Shown here piece by piece: positions 38,464-47,351 of a DNA stretch of 64,000 bases. Numbering within the stretch: the stretch's first letter is position 1; each line of letters begins with the position of its first letter. The position numbers and the translations under genes were made by a program. The notes under the pieces are model-generated. The model saw nothing but the letters and a program-made list of their open reading frames with translations. It searched no databases and was not told the origin of the DNA. The stretch is from positions 22,106 to 86,105 of the forward strand of contig NZ_LJGU01000148.1 of NCBI RefSeq assembly GCF_001751245.1, read 5' to 3'. The stretch comes from Streptomyces oceani (GTDB taxonomy: Bacteria; Actinomycetota; Actinomycetes; Streptomycetales; Streptomycetaceae).

Positions 38464-38583
38464 ATGGACATCGTCCAATCCCCGGGCGGCTCACCCACGA
38501 CGCGCCTCGACTCCCTCCCTGAACCCACGAGCGGAGCCTCCCGTACGCGCAGGTGGCTGGTGCGTACCGTGCTCGACCGCTGA
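38464..38583 (+). CDS. Small hypothetical ORF, 39 residues
   Basis: Encodes MDIVQSPGGSPTTRLDSLP followed by a basic C-terminus (RTRRWLVRTVLDR). The ATG at 38464 is preceded by GAAGGTGGC and lies about 130 nt after the TATACT promoter-like site, so expression is plausible. No family is recognised. The Nudix gene follows 96 nt later. It may be a small peptide gene or chance; the 39-residue size gives little power. Confidence 0.3.
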   Translation: MDIVQSPGGSPTTRLDSLPEPTSGASRTRRWLVRTVLDR

Positions 38584-38679
38584 CAGCCCGCACCGACGTA
38601 CGACAGCCTCCGGACGGGCCGGTAACGGGTGTCCGCCGCCCCGGGTTTCGCCGGAGGCCGTACGGGCCAGACCTTCTCC

Positions 38680-39186
38680 ATGAACGAGCGCCCCGTGGTC
38701 AAGCGCACCGCCCGTGCCATCCTGCTCGACGGGCGGGACATGATCCTCATCAAGCGCACCAAGCCCGGCCAGCAGCCGTACTGGATCACACCGGGCGGCG
38801 GGGTCGAGCCGGAGATCGACACCTCGGTCGTCGCAGCCCTGCACCGGGAAGTGAGCGAGGAGCTGGGGGCCAAGGTGACCGACGTCGTGCCGGCCTTCGT
38901 CGACACTGTGCCGCATCCCCTTACGGACGACTCGCCGGCGCTGAGCGAGCCGAGCCCGCAGGGTGTGAAGGTACAGCACTTCTTCGTCTGCCGGCTCGCG
39001 TTCATGGACCCCACCCGGCGGCACGGACCGGAGGTGGAGGAGCCGTGCGGCGAGTACGAGATAGTGCGCATCCCGTTCAGCCGCGCCGGCGTCGCCTCGG
39101 TCGAGGTGGTGCCCCCGTCCCTGCGGGAGTACCTCGACCGCAACATCGAGGGCGTACGGGCCCTACTCGCTCCGGACCTCGGCTGA
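38680..39186 (+). CDS. Nudix hydrolase
   Basis: 168 residues from the ATG at 38680 (an alternative GTG at 38629 gives 185). The Nudix region is GGGVEPEIDTSVVAALHREV then SEELGA: the REVSEELGA half is canonical, while the first half has one extra residue and Asp near the usual Glu. Nudix enzymes hydrolyse nucleoside diphosphates linked to another group; here the fold includes PALSEPSPQGVKVQHFFVCRL. Substrate unknown. It ends 17 nt before the stop of the opposite-strand PPOX gene. Confidence 0.82.
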   Translation: MNERPVVKRTARAILLDGRDMILIKRTKPGQQPYWITPGGGVEPEIDTSVVAALHREVSEELGAKVTDVVPAFVDTVPHPLTDDSPALSEPSPQGVKVQHFFVCRLAFMDPTRRHGPEVEEPCGEYEIVRIPFSRAGVASVEVVPPSLREYLDRNIEGVRALLAPDLG

Positions 39187-39203
39187 CCCCCGCCGGAGCC
39201 GAC

Positions 39204-40457
39204 TCAGCTGAACCACCCCTGGAAGGGGATGGGGTCCCGCCGGGCGTTCTCCTGCGCTCGCCGCTCCGCCTCGGCCAGCGCACGCGCGGCTTCCTCGCGC
39301 CACACCTCCTGGTCGAAGTTCCGCGGATGCGCGGAGTACGAGGCCGGGTCGCCCAACGATGACGATCCCGCCGAGCTGGGCTCGGCAGGTGTCGCCGGCC
39401 CGGCGGGCGTCGGGGCCCACGGCGTCCACTCCTGGGACCCGGTCGTCCGCTCCGGCAACCCCGTCGCCGGCGGCTCGGCCGGCGACGTGCTCTCCCCGGC
39501 CGTCCGGCCCGCAGGGGAGACGGTGGTGAGGCCCATCGTGGCCCAGTCGGCGTGGCTGTCGAGAGCGTCGAGCTCGCGAAGGCCGGCGTGACCGGCCTGG
39601 TTCACCTGACCTTCCGGGCCCACCCGCTCTTCCTGGTGTACCTCGCGAACCCGGCCGCCCTCGCTGGCTTCGCTGGCCCGGCCGCCCTCGCTGGCTTCGC
39701 TGGCCTGCCCCGGAACCGAGACCGGCGGCACAGCACCGTACTGCGGCGCGGGCGCGGCGGATTCCTCCCCGCCGGACGGATGCTCGGACGGCCCGCGCTC
39801 CCTGGCATCCCGGGCGGCGCCGAAGAAGTCGCCACCCTTGCGCTTGTAGTCGTCGGTGCCCCAGTCACGGGTCGAGCGCTTCGGCGCCTTCTGCAGATGC
39901 GGTATGTGCTTGGCGCAGTGGATATAGGCCTCCTCCACGCCGACGAGCACCCACAACTGCGCCCGGCGCCCGGGTATCGGGTCCACCGGCAGGTCCGGAT
40001 GCCAGGTCCGCATCTCCTCGTCCTCGACGATCTCCGCGTTCCCGTTGATGTGCAGACCGATCCGCGCCCGTACGAAGTCCACCATCAGGATGCCCAGATG
40101 AGGGTTCTCCCGGATGTTGCCCAGACTGGCGTGCACGCCGTTGCCCCGATACTCGGGAAAGACCAGGGTGCGGGAGTCCAACACCCGCAGAAAACCGGCC
40201 GGCCCGGCCCGGAAGCTGTTGTCGCACTCCCCGTGCTGATCCGCGGTCGCCAGGAAGAACATCTCCTGACGTTCCGTGAACTCACACATGCGCTCGTTGA
40301 GATGGTCCAGCACCTGCTCGTCGTAGAACCGGTCGGCCCGCGCGGTGGTGCCAAGCTGCTCCTGTAGCCGGTGCTCGCCCTCGCTGCCCGGCCGGTTCCC
40401 GCCCTCAGCGGCCCTGGAATGCCCGCCCCGCACGCCCGGCGCCTCGGAGTGTGCCAC
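39204..40457 (-). CDS. Pyridoxamine 5'-phosphate oxidase-like protein with disordered C-terminal half
   Basis: 417 residues. The FMN-binding split-barrel of the PPOX superfamily covers about residues 35-215 (FTERQEMFFLATADQHGECDNSFR, LVFPEYRGNGVHASLGNIRENPHLGILMVDF). The following 200 residues are Gly/Ser/Glu-rich and contain a direct repeat (ASEASEGGR twice, encoded at about 39652-39706). Such proteins bind FMN, F420 or heme; the substrate is unknown. GTG 40455-40457. Located 79 nt after the globin-reductase gene on the same strand, so an operon for redox chemistry is possible. Confidence 0.82.
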   Translation of the reverse strand: MAHSEAPGVRGGHSRAAEGGNRPGSEGEHRLQEQLGTTARADRFYDEQVLDHLNERMCEFTERQEMFFLATADQHGECDNSFRAGPAGFLRVLDSRTLVFPEYRGNGVHASLGNIRENPHLGILMVDFVRARIGLHINGNAEIVEDEEMRTWHPDLPVDPIPGRRAQLWVLVGVEEAYIHCAKHIPHLQKAPKRSTRDWGTDDYKRKGGDFFGAARDARERGPSEHPSGGEESAAPAPQYGAVPPVSVPGQASEASEGGRASEASEGGRVREVHQEERVGPEGQVNQAGHAGLRELDALDSHADWATMGLTTVSPAGRTAGESTSPAEPPATGLPERTTGSQEWTPWAPTPAGPATPAEPSSAGSSSLGDPASYSAHPRNFDQEVWREEAARALAEAERRAQENARRDPIPFQGWFS

Positions 40458-40536
40458 CTACGCTGTCCTTCCTCACTCTGTGGTCGCCCCTCGGCCGTCG
40501 CCCCGCCGATCTGGTACGGCCCCGGCGAACCAGGTT

Positions 40537-42174
40537 CTAACGTGCGGCGGCGGCCAGTTCCTCGATCGAGTCGTGCCGTATCCGGTCAGTCGGGATGCCC
40601 GCGCCGCGCAGCACCTCCGCGGCCACCCGCACCATGCCGGGCGGACCGGAAAGATATCCGTCGTAGCGCGACCAGGGACCGTACTGCATGACGACATCGG
40701 GAAGTTGGCCCGCCAGCCTCTCATTTCGCCCGGCCGCCGGGCCAACGCCGAGGCCCTGGTGCCCCGTCGAAGCCGGTCGCGCGTCGGAGACCACCGGCCG
40801 TACGGACAGCCAGCGGTGTTGCGCCTCAAGGCCCAGCATGGTGTCGAGGTCATAGAGATCATGCTCGCTGCGAGCACCGTAGAACACCTCGACGGGTCGC
40901 GGACGTCCACGCTCGGCCACGTCCTCGACCAGCGCCTTGATCGGCGCTATGCCGGTGCCGCCACCCAGGCAGAGCAGCCCACTGTCCGTGGAGTGGTCGA
41001 CGGTCATCGAACCGTTCGGCGGGCCGAGCCGGATGACGTCGCCCGGCCGCGCGCGCTGCACCAGCGCATTGGACACCCAGCCGGCCGGGATCGCCTTCAC
41101 GTGGAAGGTGAGCAGACCATCGGAACGCGGCGCGGAGGCGAACGAGTAGTGCCGCCATACGCGGGGCCACCACGGCGTCTCCACACTCGTGTGCTGCCCC
41201 GCCCGGAAGGAGTAGGGACGATCGGGACGCACGGTCAGCACGGCGATGCCGGGCGTACGCGTCTCGTGCCCGACGATCTCGGCGTCCCACCAGGCGGGCG
41301 CGTGCTTCTCGTCCTCGGCGGCGGAGTCGATCATGATCTGCGAGATCCGCGTGTACACCCGCACCCATGCCGCCTCGGAGGCGTCATTCCAGGTCAGCGT
41401 CGCGTACTGGGACAACGCGGCAAGTAGGCACTCGCCGACCGCGGGGTAGTGCTCCGGCAGCGTGCCGTACTTCCGGTGGCCGCGGCCCAGACCCGAGAGG
41501 TACTGGACCAACACGTCCGGATCGTCGATCAGTCGGGCCGAGGTGAGCAGCGCCCGGAAGATCCGGTCCCGCTGGGTGTCCATGGAGATGGGGAAGAGGT
41601 CGCGCAGATGCGGATGCTCGACGAAGAGCATCGCGTAGAAGTAGGCCGTCGCGGAGTCCGCGACGGGTTCTATCTCGTCCAGCGTGGCACGTATGAGCGC
41701 CGTGTCCTGGTCGTCCACCAGCTTCGGACCGGCAGGACGGGGGCGGCTCGCGGCCGGGCTGACGCCGCCCGCCGCGGGCGGCGGAGCTTGCTGCGTACGG
41801 ACGTCGGCCGCGGGTGTCTCGGCGCTCGCCGACTCGCCGCTGCCCTGGGGCCCGGGGGGTTGGTGTGATCCACGAGGTTGGTGTGGTCCAGGCGACTCAT
41901 ACGGACCCGCGGACTCCGCTGTCTGCCGTCGGGCCGCATCCCGAGCCGCACCCGAGCGGACCGGGCGGATGGGCGTCACCGGGCGACTGGGGCCGTCACC
42001 GCGCTGTGCCGGACGCGCACGTGCCGCCTGGGCGTCCGGCTGGGGAAGGGGCGGTACGGACTCGTCGGCCGACGGACGCGCTTCCTGGTCAGTCGTCTTC
42101 TGCGCCGGGGCGAACCAACTCCACTCGCCGCCGTCGCCAGAAGCGTCGCCGTTGCCGGCCGACGTGGTGGTCAT
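40537..42174 (-). CDS. Flavohemoglobin-like protein with 150-residue N-terminal extension
   Basis: 545 residues. Residues 1-150 are Pro/Ala/Gln-rich, probably disordered. Residues 151-290 are a globin: the proximal heme His is H233 in GRGHRKYGTLPEHYP. The rest is a ferredoxin-reductase module: FAD site RHYS at 341-344, NAD(P) site GGGTGIAP at 404-411, and FYGARSEHDL. The arrangement is that of nitric-oxide dioxygenase (Hmp), which uses NAD(P)H and oxygen to turn NO into nitrate. The long N-terminal tail is not part of classic Hmp. Upstream a 15-bp palindrome (42270-42284) could be the operator of a NO- or redox-responsive repressor. Confidence 0.87.
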   Translation of the reverse strand: MTTTSAGNGDASGDGGEWSWFAPAQKTTDQEARPSADESVPPLPQPDAQAARARPAQRGDGPSRPVTPIRPVRSGAARDAARRQTAESAGPYESPGPHQPRGSHQPPGPQGSGESASAETPAADVRTQQAPPPAAGGVSPAASRPRPAGPKLVDDQDTALIRATLDEIEPVADSATAYFYAMLFVEHPHLRDLFPISMDTQRDRIFRALLTSARLIDDPDVLVQYLSGLGRGHRKYGTLPEHYPAVGECLLAALSQYATLTWNDASEAAWVRVYTRISQIMIDSAAEDEKHAPAWWDAEIVGHETRTPGIAVLTVRPDRPYSFRAGQHTSVETPWWPRVWRHYSFASAPRSDGLLTFHVKAIPAGWVSNALVQRARPGDVIRLGPPNGSMTVDHSTDSGLLCLGGGTGIAPIKALVEDVAERGRPRPVEVFYGARSEHDLYDLDTMLGLEAQHRWLSVRPVVSDARPASTGHQGLGVGPAAGRNERLAGQLPDVVMQYGPWSRYDGYLSGPPGMVRVAAEVLRGAGIPTDRIRHDSIEELAAAAR

Positions 42175-42269
42175 CGCACTGCCTCGCCTCGAACGTCTTC
42201 CGGCGGGATGCGCTCATCCCTCACCGCGTGATCTCTGCAATCTCCGGGGTCCATGACACCCATGGCGAT

Positions 42270-42284
42270 TCAATGAGCCATTGA
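42270..42284. promoter_or_regulatory. Palindrome upstream of the flavohemoglobin-like gene
   Basis: TCAATG (42270-42275), AGC, CATTGA (42279-42284): perfect 6-bp arms, 96-110 nt upstream of the gene start. Possible regulator site; binder unknown. Confidence 0.35.
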
Positions 42285-42363
42285 TGCGGAGTCGACCATA
42301 CCGTTATGGCAACGACGCACAAGTCCCGTACTTCGTTCCGTGCAACACCCTCCCCACCGCCTC

Positions 42364-43005
42364 CTACGCGAGTGGTCGCGGGGCCCGCACGAGGTCGTAG
42401 ACACGACGCAGGTCCCGTCCGGTGTAAGCGAACGAGGCGAGTCCACGCAGGTGTTCGTCCGCGTTCACCGCGACCGAGACGGGCACCGCCGCGAACAGCT
42501 CCGCGTCGGAGCGGGAGTCGCCGTACGCCACGCACTGCTCGGGGGTCACCCCGAACTCGTCACAGAGTTCATACGCGATATCCACTTTCGCCCGGGGGGA
42601 CAGGATCCCCGCCGGGTCGACGGGCGTACGGAACGGCACCTCCGGGAAGCGCGAGCCGAACGCCGCATCCACCCCCCACTCCAGCAGGCGCCGCACGAAG
42701 AAGTCCGGTGACAGGGAGATGACGGCGCTCTTCTCTCCCCGTGCCCGAATCTCCGCCCACACCTCGGCTATCCCGTCCAGCCACGGCGCCGTACGAAACG
42801 CCGCCTCGACATGTGCCTCGGTGAGCCGGGACCACAGCGCGTGCACCTGACGCGCGAAGTCCACGGGACTGATCTCCTCGGCGGCGAAGGCCCGTTCGAC
42901 ACGGACTATCTCGGCATCCAGGCCCAGCTGACGTGAGATCTCCAACGGTGCGGCCGAGCCGTGCAGCAGCGTGCCGTCCAGATCGAACAAGTGGAGTCGA
43001 GTCAT
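42364..43005 (-). CDS. HAD-IB family phosphatase (phosphoserine-phosphatase-like)
   Basis: 213 residues. Motif I LFDLDGTLL (6-14), motif II Ser in AVISLSPDF, motif III Lys in RAKVDIAYEL, motif IV AYGDSRSDAELF. The small four-helix cap (C1) lies between I and II as in SerB and related enzymes. Substrate may be phosphoserine or another phosphomonoester. Starts at ATG 43003-43005, without a strong ribosome site. Divergent from the small membrane-protein gene. Confidence 0.88.
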   Translation of the reverse strand: MTRLHLFDLDGTLLHGSAAPLEISRQLGLDAEIVRVERAFAAEEISPVDFARQVHALWSRLTEAHVEAAFRTAPWLDGIAEVWAEIRARGEKSAVISLSPDFFVRRLLEWGVDAAFGSRFPEVPFRTPVDPAGILSPRAKVDIAYELCDEFGVTPEQCVAYGDSRSDAELFAAVPVSVAVNADEHLRGLASFAYTGRDLRRVYDLVRAPRPLA

Positions 43006-43253
43006 GTCCCCCGAGCTTATCGACGGCTCGGCTCCTCAGGAGCCCGGATGCGGCCAGTTGGCGCCCACCCGTGCGCGGGTCGCCGCGACGGACCAGGACG
43101 CGAAACCTCGGGGCAGCACCTCCGACACCCCTCCACCGCCGGCCCCGCCGGCACCTCCCGCACGCGGCGCTGACCCGGCTACTCGGCGGCGAGTAGCGGC
43201 GGATACTCCCACCGGCAGACGACCGGCCCGCACCGCGGCGAGACGGTGGAAAC

Positions 43254-43862
43254 ATGACGCACTCGCCTCCGAGACCGGGGCCCGAGTCGGGAACGGGAAC
43301 GGCACCGCGCCCCACCACACGTTTCCGACTCCGCCGCCACACCCGCCGGGCCTGGCTGGTCACCCATGTCATCGTCTCCGTGGGTTGGCTGGGTCTCACC
43401 CTCTGTCTCCTCACCCTGGCCATCGCCGGCGCGACGAGCGAGGCCAGCACCACGGACGAGATGGCCTACCGCGCCATGCGGACCTTCAGCGACTGGTTGC
43501 TCGCTCCCCTCGCGCTGCTCACGGCACTCTCCGGGCTCGTCCTTTCGCTCGGCACACCCTGGGGCCTGGCACGGCACTGGTGGGTCTGGATCAAGTTCGT
43601 CCTGACCCTGGCCCTGATAGCGGCCTCGCTGTTGGCCCTCCGGGGCGTCATCGGTCACGCCGCAGACCAGGTGGCCGCCGGTGCGGAGGTGCATGCGCAG
43701 GACCTCGTCATGGGGCCGGCCGTCTCGCTGACCGCGTACGTCTTCCTCACCGCGATCTCCGTACTCAAGCCCTGGGGCCTCACCCGCCACGGACAGCGGA
43801 AACGGGACGCGGAACTGGCCGCGCGCCGAGCGGGGCGGGGAACCCCGGAACGAGCGGCATGA
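43254..43862 (+). CDS. Four-helix membrane protein, unknown function
   Basis: 202 residues. After a basic N-terminus of 33 residues come four hydrophobic segments (about 34-57, 80-103, 110-130, 155-178). RRHTRRAWLVTHVIVSVGWL and GLVLSLGTPWGLARHWWVWIK are typical of a family of small actinobacterial membrane proteins with no assigned role. Tail is Arg/Ala-rich. ATG 43254 with GGTGG upstream. Confidence 0.78.
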   Translation: MTHSPPRPGPESGTGTAPRPTTRFRLRRHTRRAWLVTHVIVSVGWLGLTLCLLTLAIAGATSEASTTDEMAYRAMRTFSDWLLAPLALLTALSGLVLSLGTPWGLARHWWVWIKFVLTLALIAASLLALRGVIGHAADQVAAGAEVHAQDLVMGPAVSLTAYVFLTAISVLKPWGLTRHGQRKRDAELAARRAGRGTPERAA

Positions 43863-43954
43863 CGTCCACGAGCGCCCAGCCACCACGACACCACGTGGCC
43901 ACGGGCCCGCCGGGAGCCGCACGCCCCGGCCCGACCCAGACGTAGCATGCCGTC

Positions 43955-44527
43955 ATGGACAGCACGCCGTACACGGGCGAACACCGGCCACCCGGCGCCC
44001 ACCGGCCGCCCGAGCCCGGCGACGACATCGCGGGAGCCTCCGGGGCCCACGCCGCGTCTGCCCCGTCCGCCCCCAAGCTGACCGTACGGCGCGCCACCCG
44101 CGCGGACCTCCCGTGCCTCGTCGGGATGCTCGCCGACGACCCCCTGGGGGCGACCCGGGAGAACCCGCGCGACCTGACCGCGTACGAGACCGCCTTCGCA
44201 CTCATCGAAGCCGACCCCAACCAGCGCCTCGTGGTCGCGGAGTACGCCGAATCCCCGGGCGTCGTCGGCACCCTGCAACTCACCTTCATCCCGGGCCTTT
44301 CCCGGCAGGGTGCGAGCCGAGCCCTGATCGAGGGGGTACGGGTCCACTCCGACGCACGCGGCACCGGACTGGGCAGCCGGCTCATCGAATGGGCCATCGA
44401 GGAGTCCCGTCGGCAGGGCTGCGCGCTGCTCCAACTCACCACCGACGCCAAACGCCTCGACGCGCACCGGTTCTACGAGCGTCTGGGCTTCGAGGCGTCC
44501 CACCTGGGCTTCAAGATGGCGCTTTGA
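43955..44527 (+). CDS. GNAT-family N-acetyltransferase
   Basis: 190 residues. The GNAT fold starts at residue 41 (LTVRRATRADLP); the acetyl-CoA pyrophosphate loop is ARGTGLGSRL in VHSDARGTGLGSRLIEWAI; the C-terminal strand is DAHRFYERLGF. The first 40 residues are Pro/Gly-rich and not part of the domain. Acetylates an unknown amine. Stands alone; GTG/ATG start at 43955, no strong ribosome site. Confidence 0.9.
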   Translation: MDSTPYTGEHRPPGAHRPPEPGDDIAGASGAHAASAPSAPKLTVRRATRADLPCLVGMLADDPLGATRENPRDLTAYETAFALIEADPNQRLVVAEYAESPGVVGTLQLTFIPGLSRQGASRALIEGVRVHSDARGTGLGSRLIEWAIEESRRQGCALLQLTTDAKRLDAHRFYERLGFEASHLGFKMAL

Positions 44528-44757
44528 CCGTAGGAGGCACCTCTGGTGAAGCCCGGGTGACATCCACGGAGCGCGCGCTCCACTGCCGTGTGGTTGACCC
44601 CTCGCGCCCCAACGGTCACGAATTCGGATGAACGCTCGTACGCCGGTCGTGTCTTCGTGCCGCGTCGCTCGTTGCCCCGTGCAAGGGGGCACGGCCATGT
44701 CCAACGGCCCGCCCCGTGACCGGGCATGAACGCCCACGGAGGCAGGGAGATCACCGC

Positions 44758-45822
44758 ATGGTGCACGAAGGCGTACTGGTCGAGTCGCGGACGATGCGCG
44801 CGAGCGTGGCCGAGCACACGGAGGCGCTCGACAGGGCGAAGACCCTGTCCCTGCTGCCCGACGGCATGCACGTCACGACCCGTATGGTGGCCGACTACTT
44901 CGAGGTGGGAATCGAAGCCATCCGCTCATTGGTGAAGGATCACCGCGCGGAACTGTCAGAGAACGGCTACCGGGTCCTGACCGGGGCAGAAGTAGAGTCC
45001 TTCAAGGACCTTACCTCCCTGGACAAGTACACAGGTCGCCACCTCGCGCTCTTCACGCGCCGCACCGTACTGAACGTCGCCATGCTGCTCCGCGACAGCA
45101 TCGTCGCACGTCACGTACGTACGAACCTGCTCGACACCGAGCAGTGGGCACGCACGGCAAGCACCACCGCCCCTGTGGATAACTCAGTTATCCACAACCT
45201 CGTCGCCTGGCTCGACGCGCGCATCCGGGAGACCGTCGCGCACCAACTCGGGCAGCACGACGCCCGCATGACCCGTATCGCCGAGGACTCGGTGCGCACC
45301 GTCATCGGTCAGACCGTCGTCCCGTTGCTCAACCACGCGATACGGGCCGACGACGAGCGACGGCGCGAGATCTCGGACATCCGCCGCGAGGTGGCCGCGA
45401 TCGACCGGGCGCTTCGGGCGCGGATGCCGGTGGGCGGCATGGCCGCCATGGACGCCATGAGCTGGCGGGAGTTCGAGGAGCACGTCGCCGGACTCTGCCG
45501 ACGAGACGGGTGTGTCAGCGTCGCCAACACCAGCCGTACCAGCGACCTGAGCGCCGACCTGGTGGGGCGTACCGCCGACGGACGGACGCTCGTCGTGCAG
45601 TGCAAGCACTTCGCGCCGTACCGCAAGGTCGAGAGCGGGGAGATGCAGAAGTTCATCGGCATGGCGAAGGTGGAGTACACGGCGGATATCGCGCTCTTCG
45701 TCACGACCGCGACCTTCACTCCCGCCGCCGTGGACCTGGCCGTACGGCACGGCGTGACGGCCGTGCACCGCGGGCTGCTGGAGAGGTGGAGCGCGGGGAG
45801 GGCCCTCCAGGTGCTGCGTTAG
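44758..45822 (+). CDS. Two-domain protein with C-terminal Mrr-like endonuclease
   Basis: 354 residues. Residues 1-130 resemble a regulator: a helix-turn-helix-like part (HVTTRMVADYFEVGIEAIRSL) and FTRRTVLNVAMLLRDSIVARHVR, as in phage antirepressor-like proteins. A coiled-coil middle (about 150-230) follows. Residues 235-354 are an Mrr-type nuclease: MSWREFEEHVAGLCRRDGC, D267 and the QxK pair Q281-C-K283 in VVQCKHF, the PD-(D/E)XK variant D...QxK. Mrr enzymes cut modified DNA or respond to DNA state. ATG 44758 has GGGAG eight nt upstream. A 23-bp palindrome of two DnaA boxes lies inside the linker coding sequence (45174-45196). A TGA-interrupted paralogue without nuclease is at 6565. Confidence 0.85.
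   Translation: MVHEGVLVESRTMRASVAEHTEALDRAKTLSLLPDGMHVTTRMVADYFEVGIEAIRSLVKDHRAELSENGYRVLTGAEVESFKDLTSLDKYTGRHLALFTRRTVLNVAMLLRDSIVARHVRTNLLDTEQWARTASTTAPVDNSVIHNLVAWLDARIRETVAHQLGQHDARMTRIAEDSVRTVIGQTVVPLLNHAIRADDERRREISDIRREVAAIDRALRARMPVGGMAAMDAMSWREFEEHVAGLCRRDGCVSVANTSRTSDLSADLVGRTADGRTLVVQCKHFAPYRKVESGEMQKFIGMAKVEYTADIALFVTTATFTPAAVDLAVRHGVTAVHRGLLERWSAGRALQVLR
45174..45196. repeat. Perfect 23-bp palindrome made of two DnaA boxes
   Basis: TGTGGATAACT, C, AGTTATCCACA: arms of 11 nt are exact reverse complements, and each holds the nonamer TTATCCACA. It lies within the coding sequence of the Mrr-like gene, encoding PVDNSVIHN in the region between the regulator-like and coiled-coil parts. 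Confidence 0.75.
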
Positions 45823-45883
45823 ACCGCGATGGGGTACGCGGCACCGGCCGGCCCCCTGCGATGGGCCTCCTGGAGCGTTTGGT

Positions 45884-45916
45884 CCCGAAGCCGCGATACG
45901 TGGTCGCGGCTTCGGG
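45884..45916 (+). terminator. Terminator after the Mrr-like gene
   Basis: Perfect 13-bp arms CCCGAAGCCGCGA and TCGCGGCTTCGGG with a 7-nt loop. Confidence 0.8.
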
Positions 45917-46096
45917 CTCGCGCAGTCTAGCGAGCGCCGCAGCAGAACCCCAGGGGCACCGGGCGGATTTCAGCCCGTCGAGTGGCGGAGCTGAGCAGCG
46001 GTGACCTCACGGTGCCGACTGGCCCATCGCTGAAGCTGGGAGCGGAACCAGTCCGGGCCGTGACTGTCGTCCCGCAACCGCCGCCGGCAGCGCCCG

Positions 46097-46334
46097 TCAC
46101 CCGGCACACGTGTCCCGGCACGCGGAAAGCGCCCGCGTCGGCTCCGCTCCGTCCTCGGGCAGGCGTTCCTCGGCCAGCATGTCCAGGGCACGTCGAGCAC
46201 GGCGGCCACCGCGGCCACGGTGGAGAAGCAGGGTTAGGCGCTCGACCGGTCTCGATCTTACGCAGCGCCCTTCCGGCCTGCCCGCGAACTTCGGCGGCCA
46301 CGGCATCGGCCGCCGGACGCACGAGGACCCACAC
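46097..46334 (-). pseudogene. Remnant of an XRE-family regulator with two frameshifts
   Basis: On the minus strand, GRALRKIETGR (helix-turn-helix end) is in one frame, FSTVAAVAAVLDVP in the next and LDMLAEERLPEDG in the third, all collinear with the common XRE segment RALRKIETGR...TVAAVAAVLDVPLDMLAEE. The shifts fall near 46224 and 46185. Only about 80 codons remain and no start is evident. Not functional as read. Confidence 0.6.
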
Positions 46335-46614
46335 GTGCCCGGCCGATGTTCATGGCGGGCGGCGGGGACGCGTACCGGATGAACGCGGACGGCTGGACCA
46401 TGCACACCCTCAACGGCAGCCCGCCCACAGGGAACACACCGTCGCCATCACGGATGACGGCCCCTGGTGCTGACCCTGTTGTGCGTCGGCGTGGCGTGCG
46501 GGCGGCGGCCACTCGGTGGGTACGTACGCGCCTCCGGCTGCACGAGGCGTGCCCTAACGAGCGGGCCGAAGCGACCCATACGGCGTTCGGGAGCCCGGCA
46601 GGGCCGCCGCGTGG

Positions 46615-47181
46615 TCACGTGGCTGAGTCGTCCCACCGCTTGCGTTCGCACGCGGCCGGTCCGGTCACCAGGGTGTTGGCGGGCACGTCCTTCGTGACGA
46701 CGGTTCCGGCACCGACTACGGCACCGCGTCCGATCGTGACCCCGGGGAGAACCGTGACCGCCGCGCCGAGCCATGCGTTGGCCTCGATAGTGATGGACGC
46801 CATCGTGAGGTACTCGCTCCGCTGACTGGCTTCCACCGGGTGATCGGTGGCGATGAGGTTGGTCTTCGGGCCGATCAGGACACCGTCGCCCAGCCGGATG
46901 CCGCCTTGCCCCATGCTGTCCATGAAGGTGCAGCCCTGGTTGACGAAGACGTGTTCGCCGAAGTCAATGCCGAGCCCGTGGTGGGTGTGGAAGGGCGGAT
47001 AGACGGTGACGGAGCTGGGGACCGGCTTGCCGATGATCTCGGACAACAGGGCGTCACGGGAGCCCTTGTCGTCGTAGGGCAGCGCGTTGAGCCGCGACGT
47101 GAGCGTGTTCACGTACTCGATGCGCTCGGCTACGCGTGCGAACTCCGCTGTGCGGACGTACAGACGGTCTTGGTCAGACAT
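46615..47181 (-). CDS. Hexapeptide-repeat sugar O-acetyltransferase
   Basis: 188 residues, left-handed beta-helix of the maltose/galactoside acetyltransferase (LacA/Maa/NodL) type. N-terminal helical Mac domain (residues 15-70), then hexapeptide repeats VFVNQGCTFMDS, IRLGDGVLIGPKTN, with the catalytic His in IATDHPV. It transfers acetyl from acetyl-CoA to a sugar hydroxyl. ATG 47179-47181 with GAGGAA upstream. Divergent from a LysR regulator that probably controls it. Confidence 0.9.
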   Translation of the reverse strand: MSDQDRLYVRTAEFARVAERIEYVNTLTSRLNALPYDDKGSRDALLSEIIGKPVPSSVTVYPPFHTHHGLGIDFGEHVFVNQGCTFMDSMGQGGIRLGDGVLIGPKTNLIATDHPVEASQRSEYLTMASITIEANAWLGAAVTVLPGVTIGRGAVVGAGTVVTKDVPANTLVTGPAACERKRWDDSAT

Positions 47182-47243
47182 AGGGGTTCCTCACGAGGCG
47201 CGCGGGGGTGCCGTCGAGTGACGGACAGCGGGATGACGGGTGA

Positions 47244-47333
47244 TCAACCACCGGTTGACAGCGGTCATCAAAACGAGCTGGGCGGGCCGGGATCAAACAA
47301 CCATCACGCTGACCAGAATCAACGGTTGGTTGT
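47244..47333. promoter_or_regulatory. LysR-type operators between the acetyltransferase and lysR genes
   Basis: TCAACC-ACC-GGTTGA (47244-47258) is a perfect inverted repeat, and ACAACC (47297-47302) pairs with GGTTGT (47328-47333), the half-site TCAACC/ACAACC recurring. The 170-nt gap thus has at least two related sites, typical of LysR regulation. Confidence 0.6.
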
Positions 47334-47351
47334 CTTCCTAGGATGAGCGGC

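Larger units (their letters stand above)
45823..46614. other. Gene-poor stretch after the Mrr-like gene
   Basis: 792 nt with a terminator (45884-45916) and a decayed XRE regulator on the minus strand (46097-46334). The remainder, including 46340-46470, has open frames in several phases but no recognisable domain. It opens the accessory patch that runs to dnaB. Confidence 0.6.
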
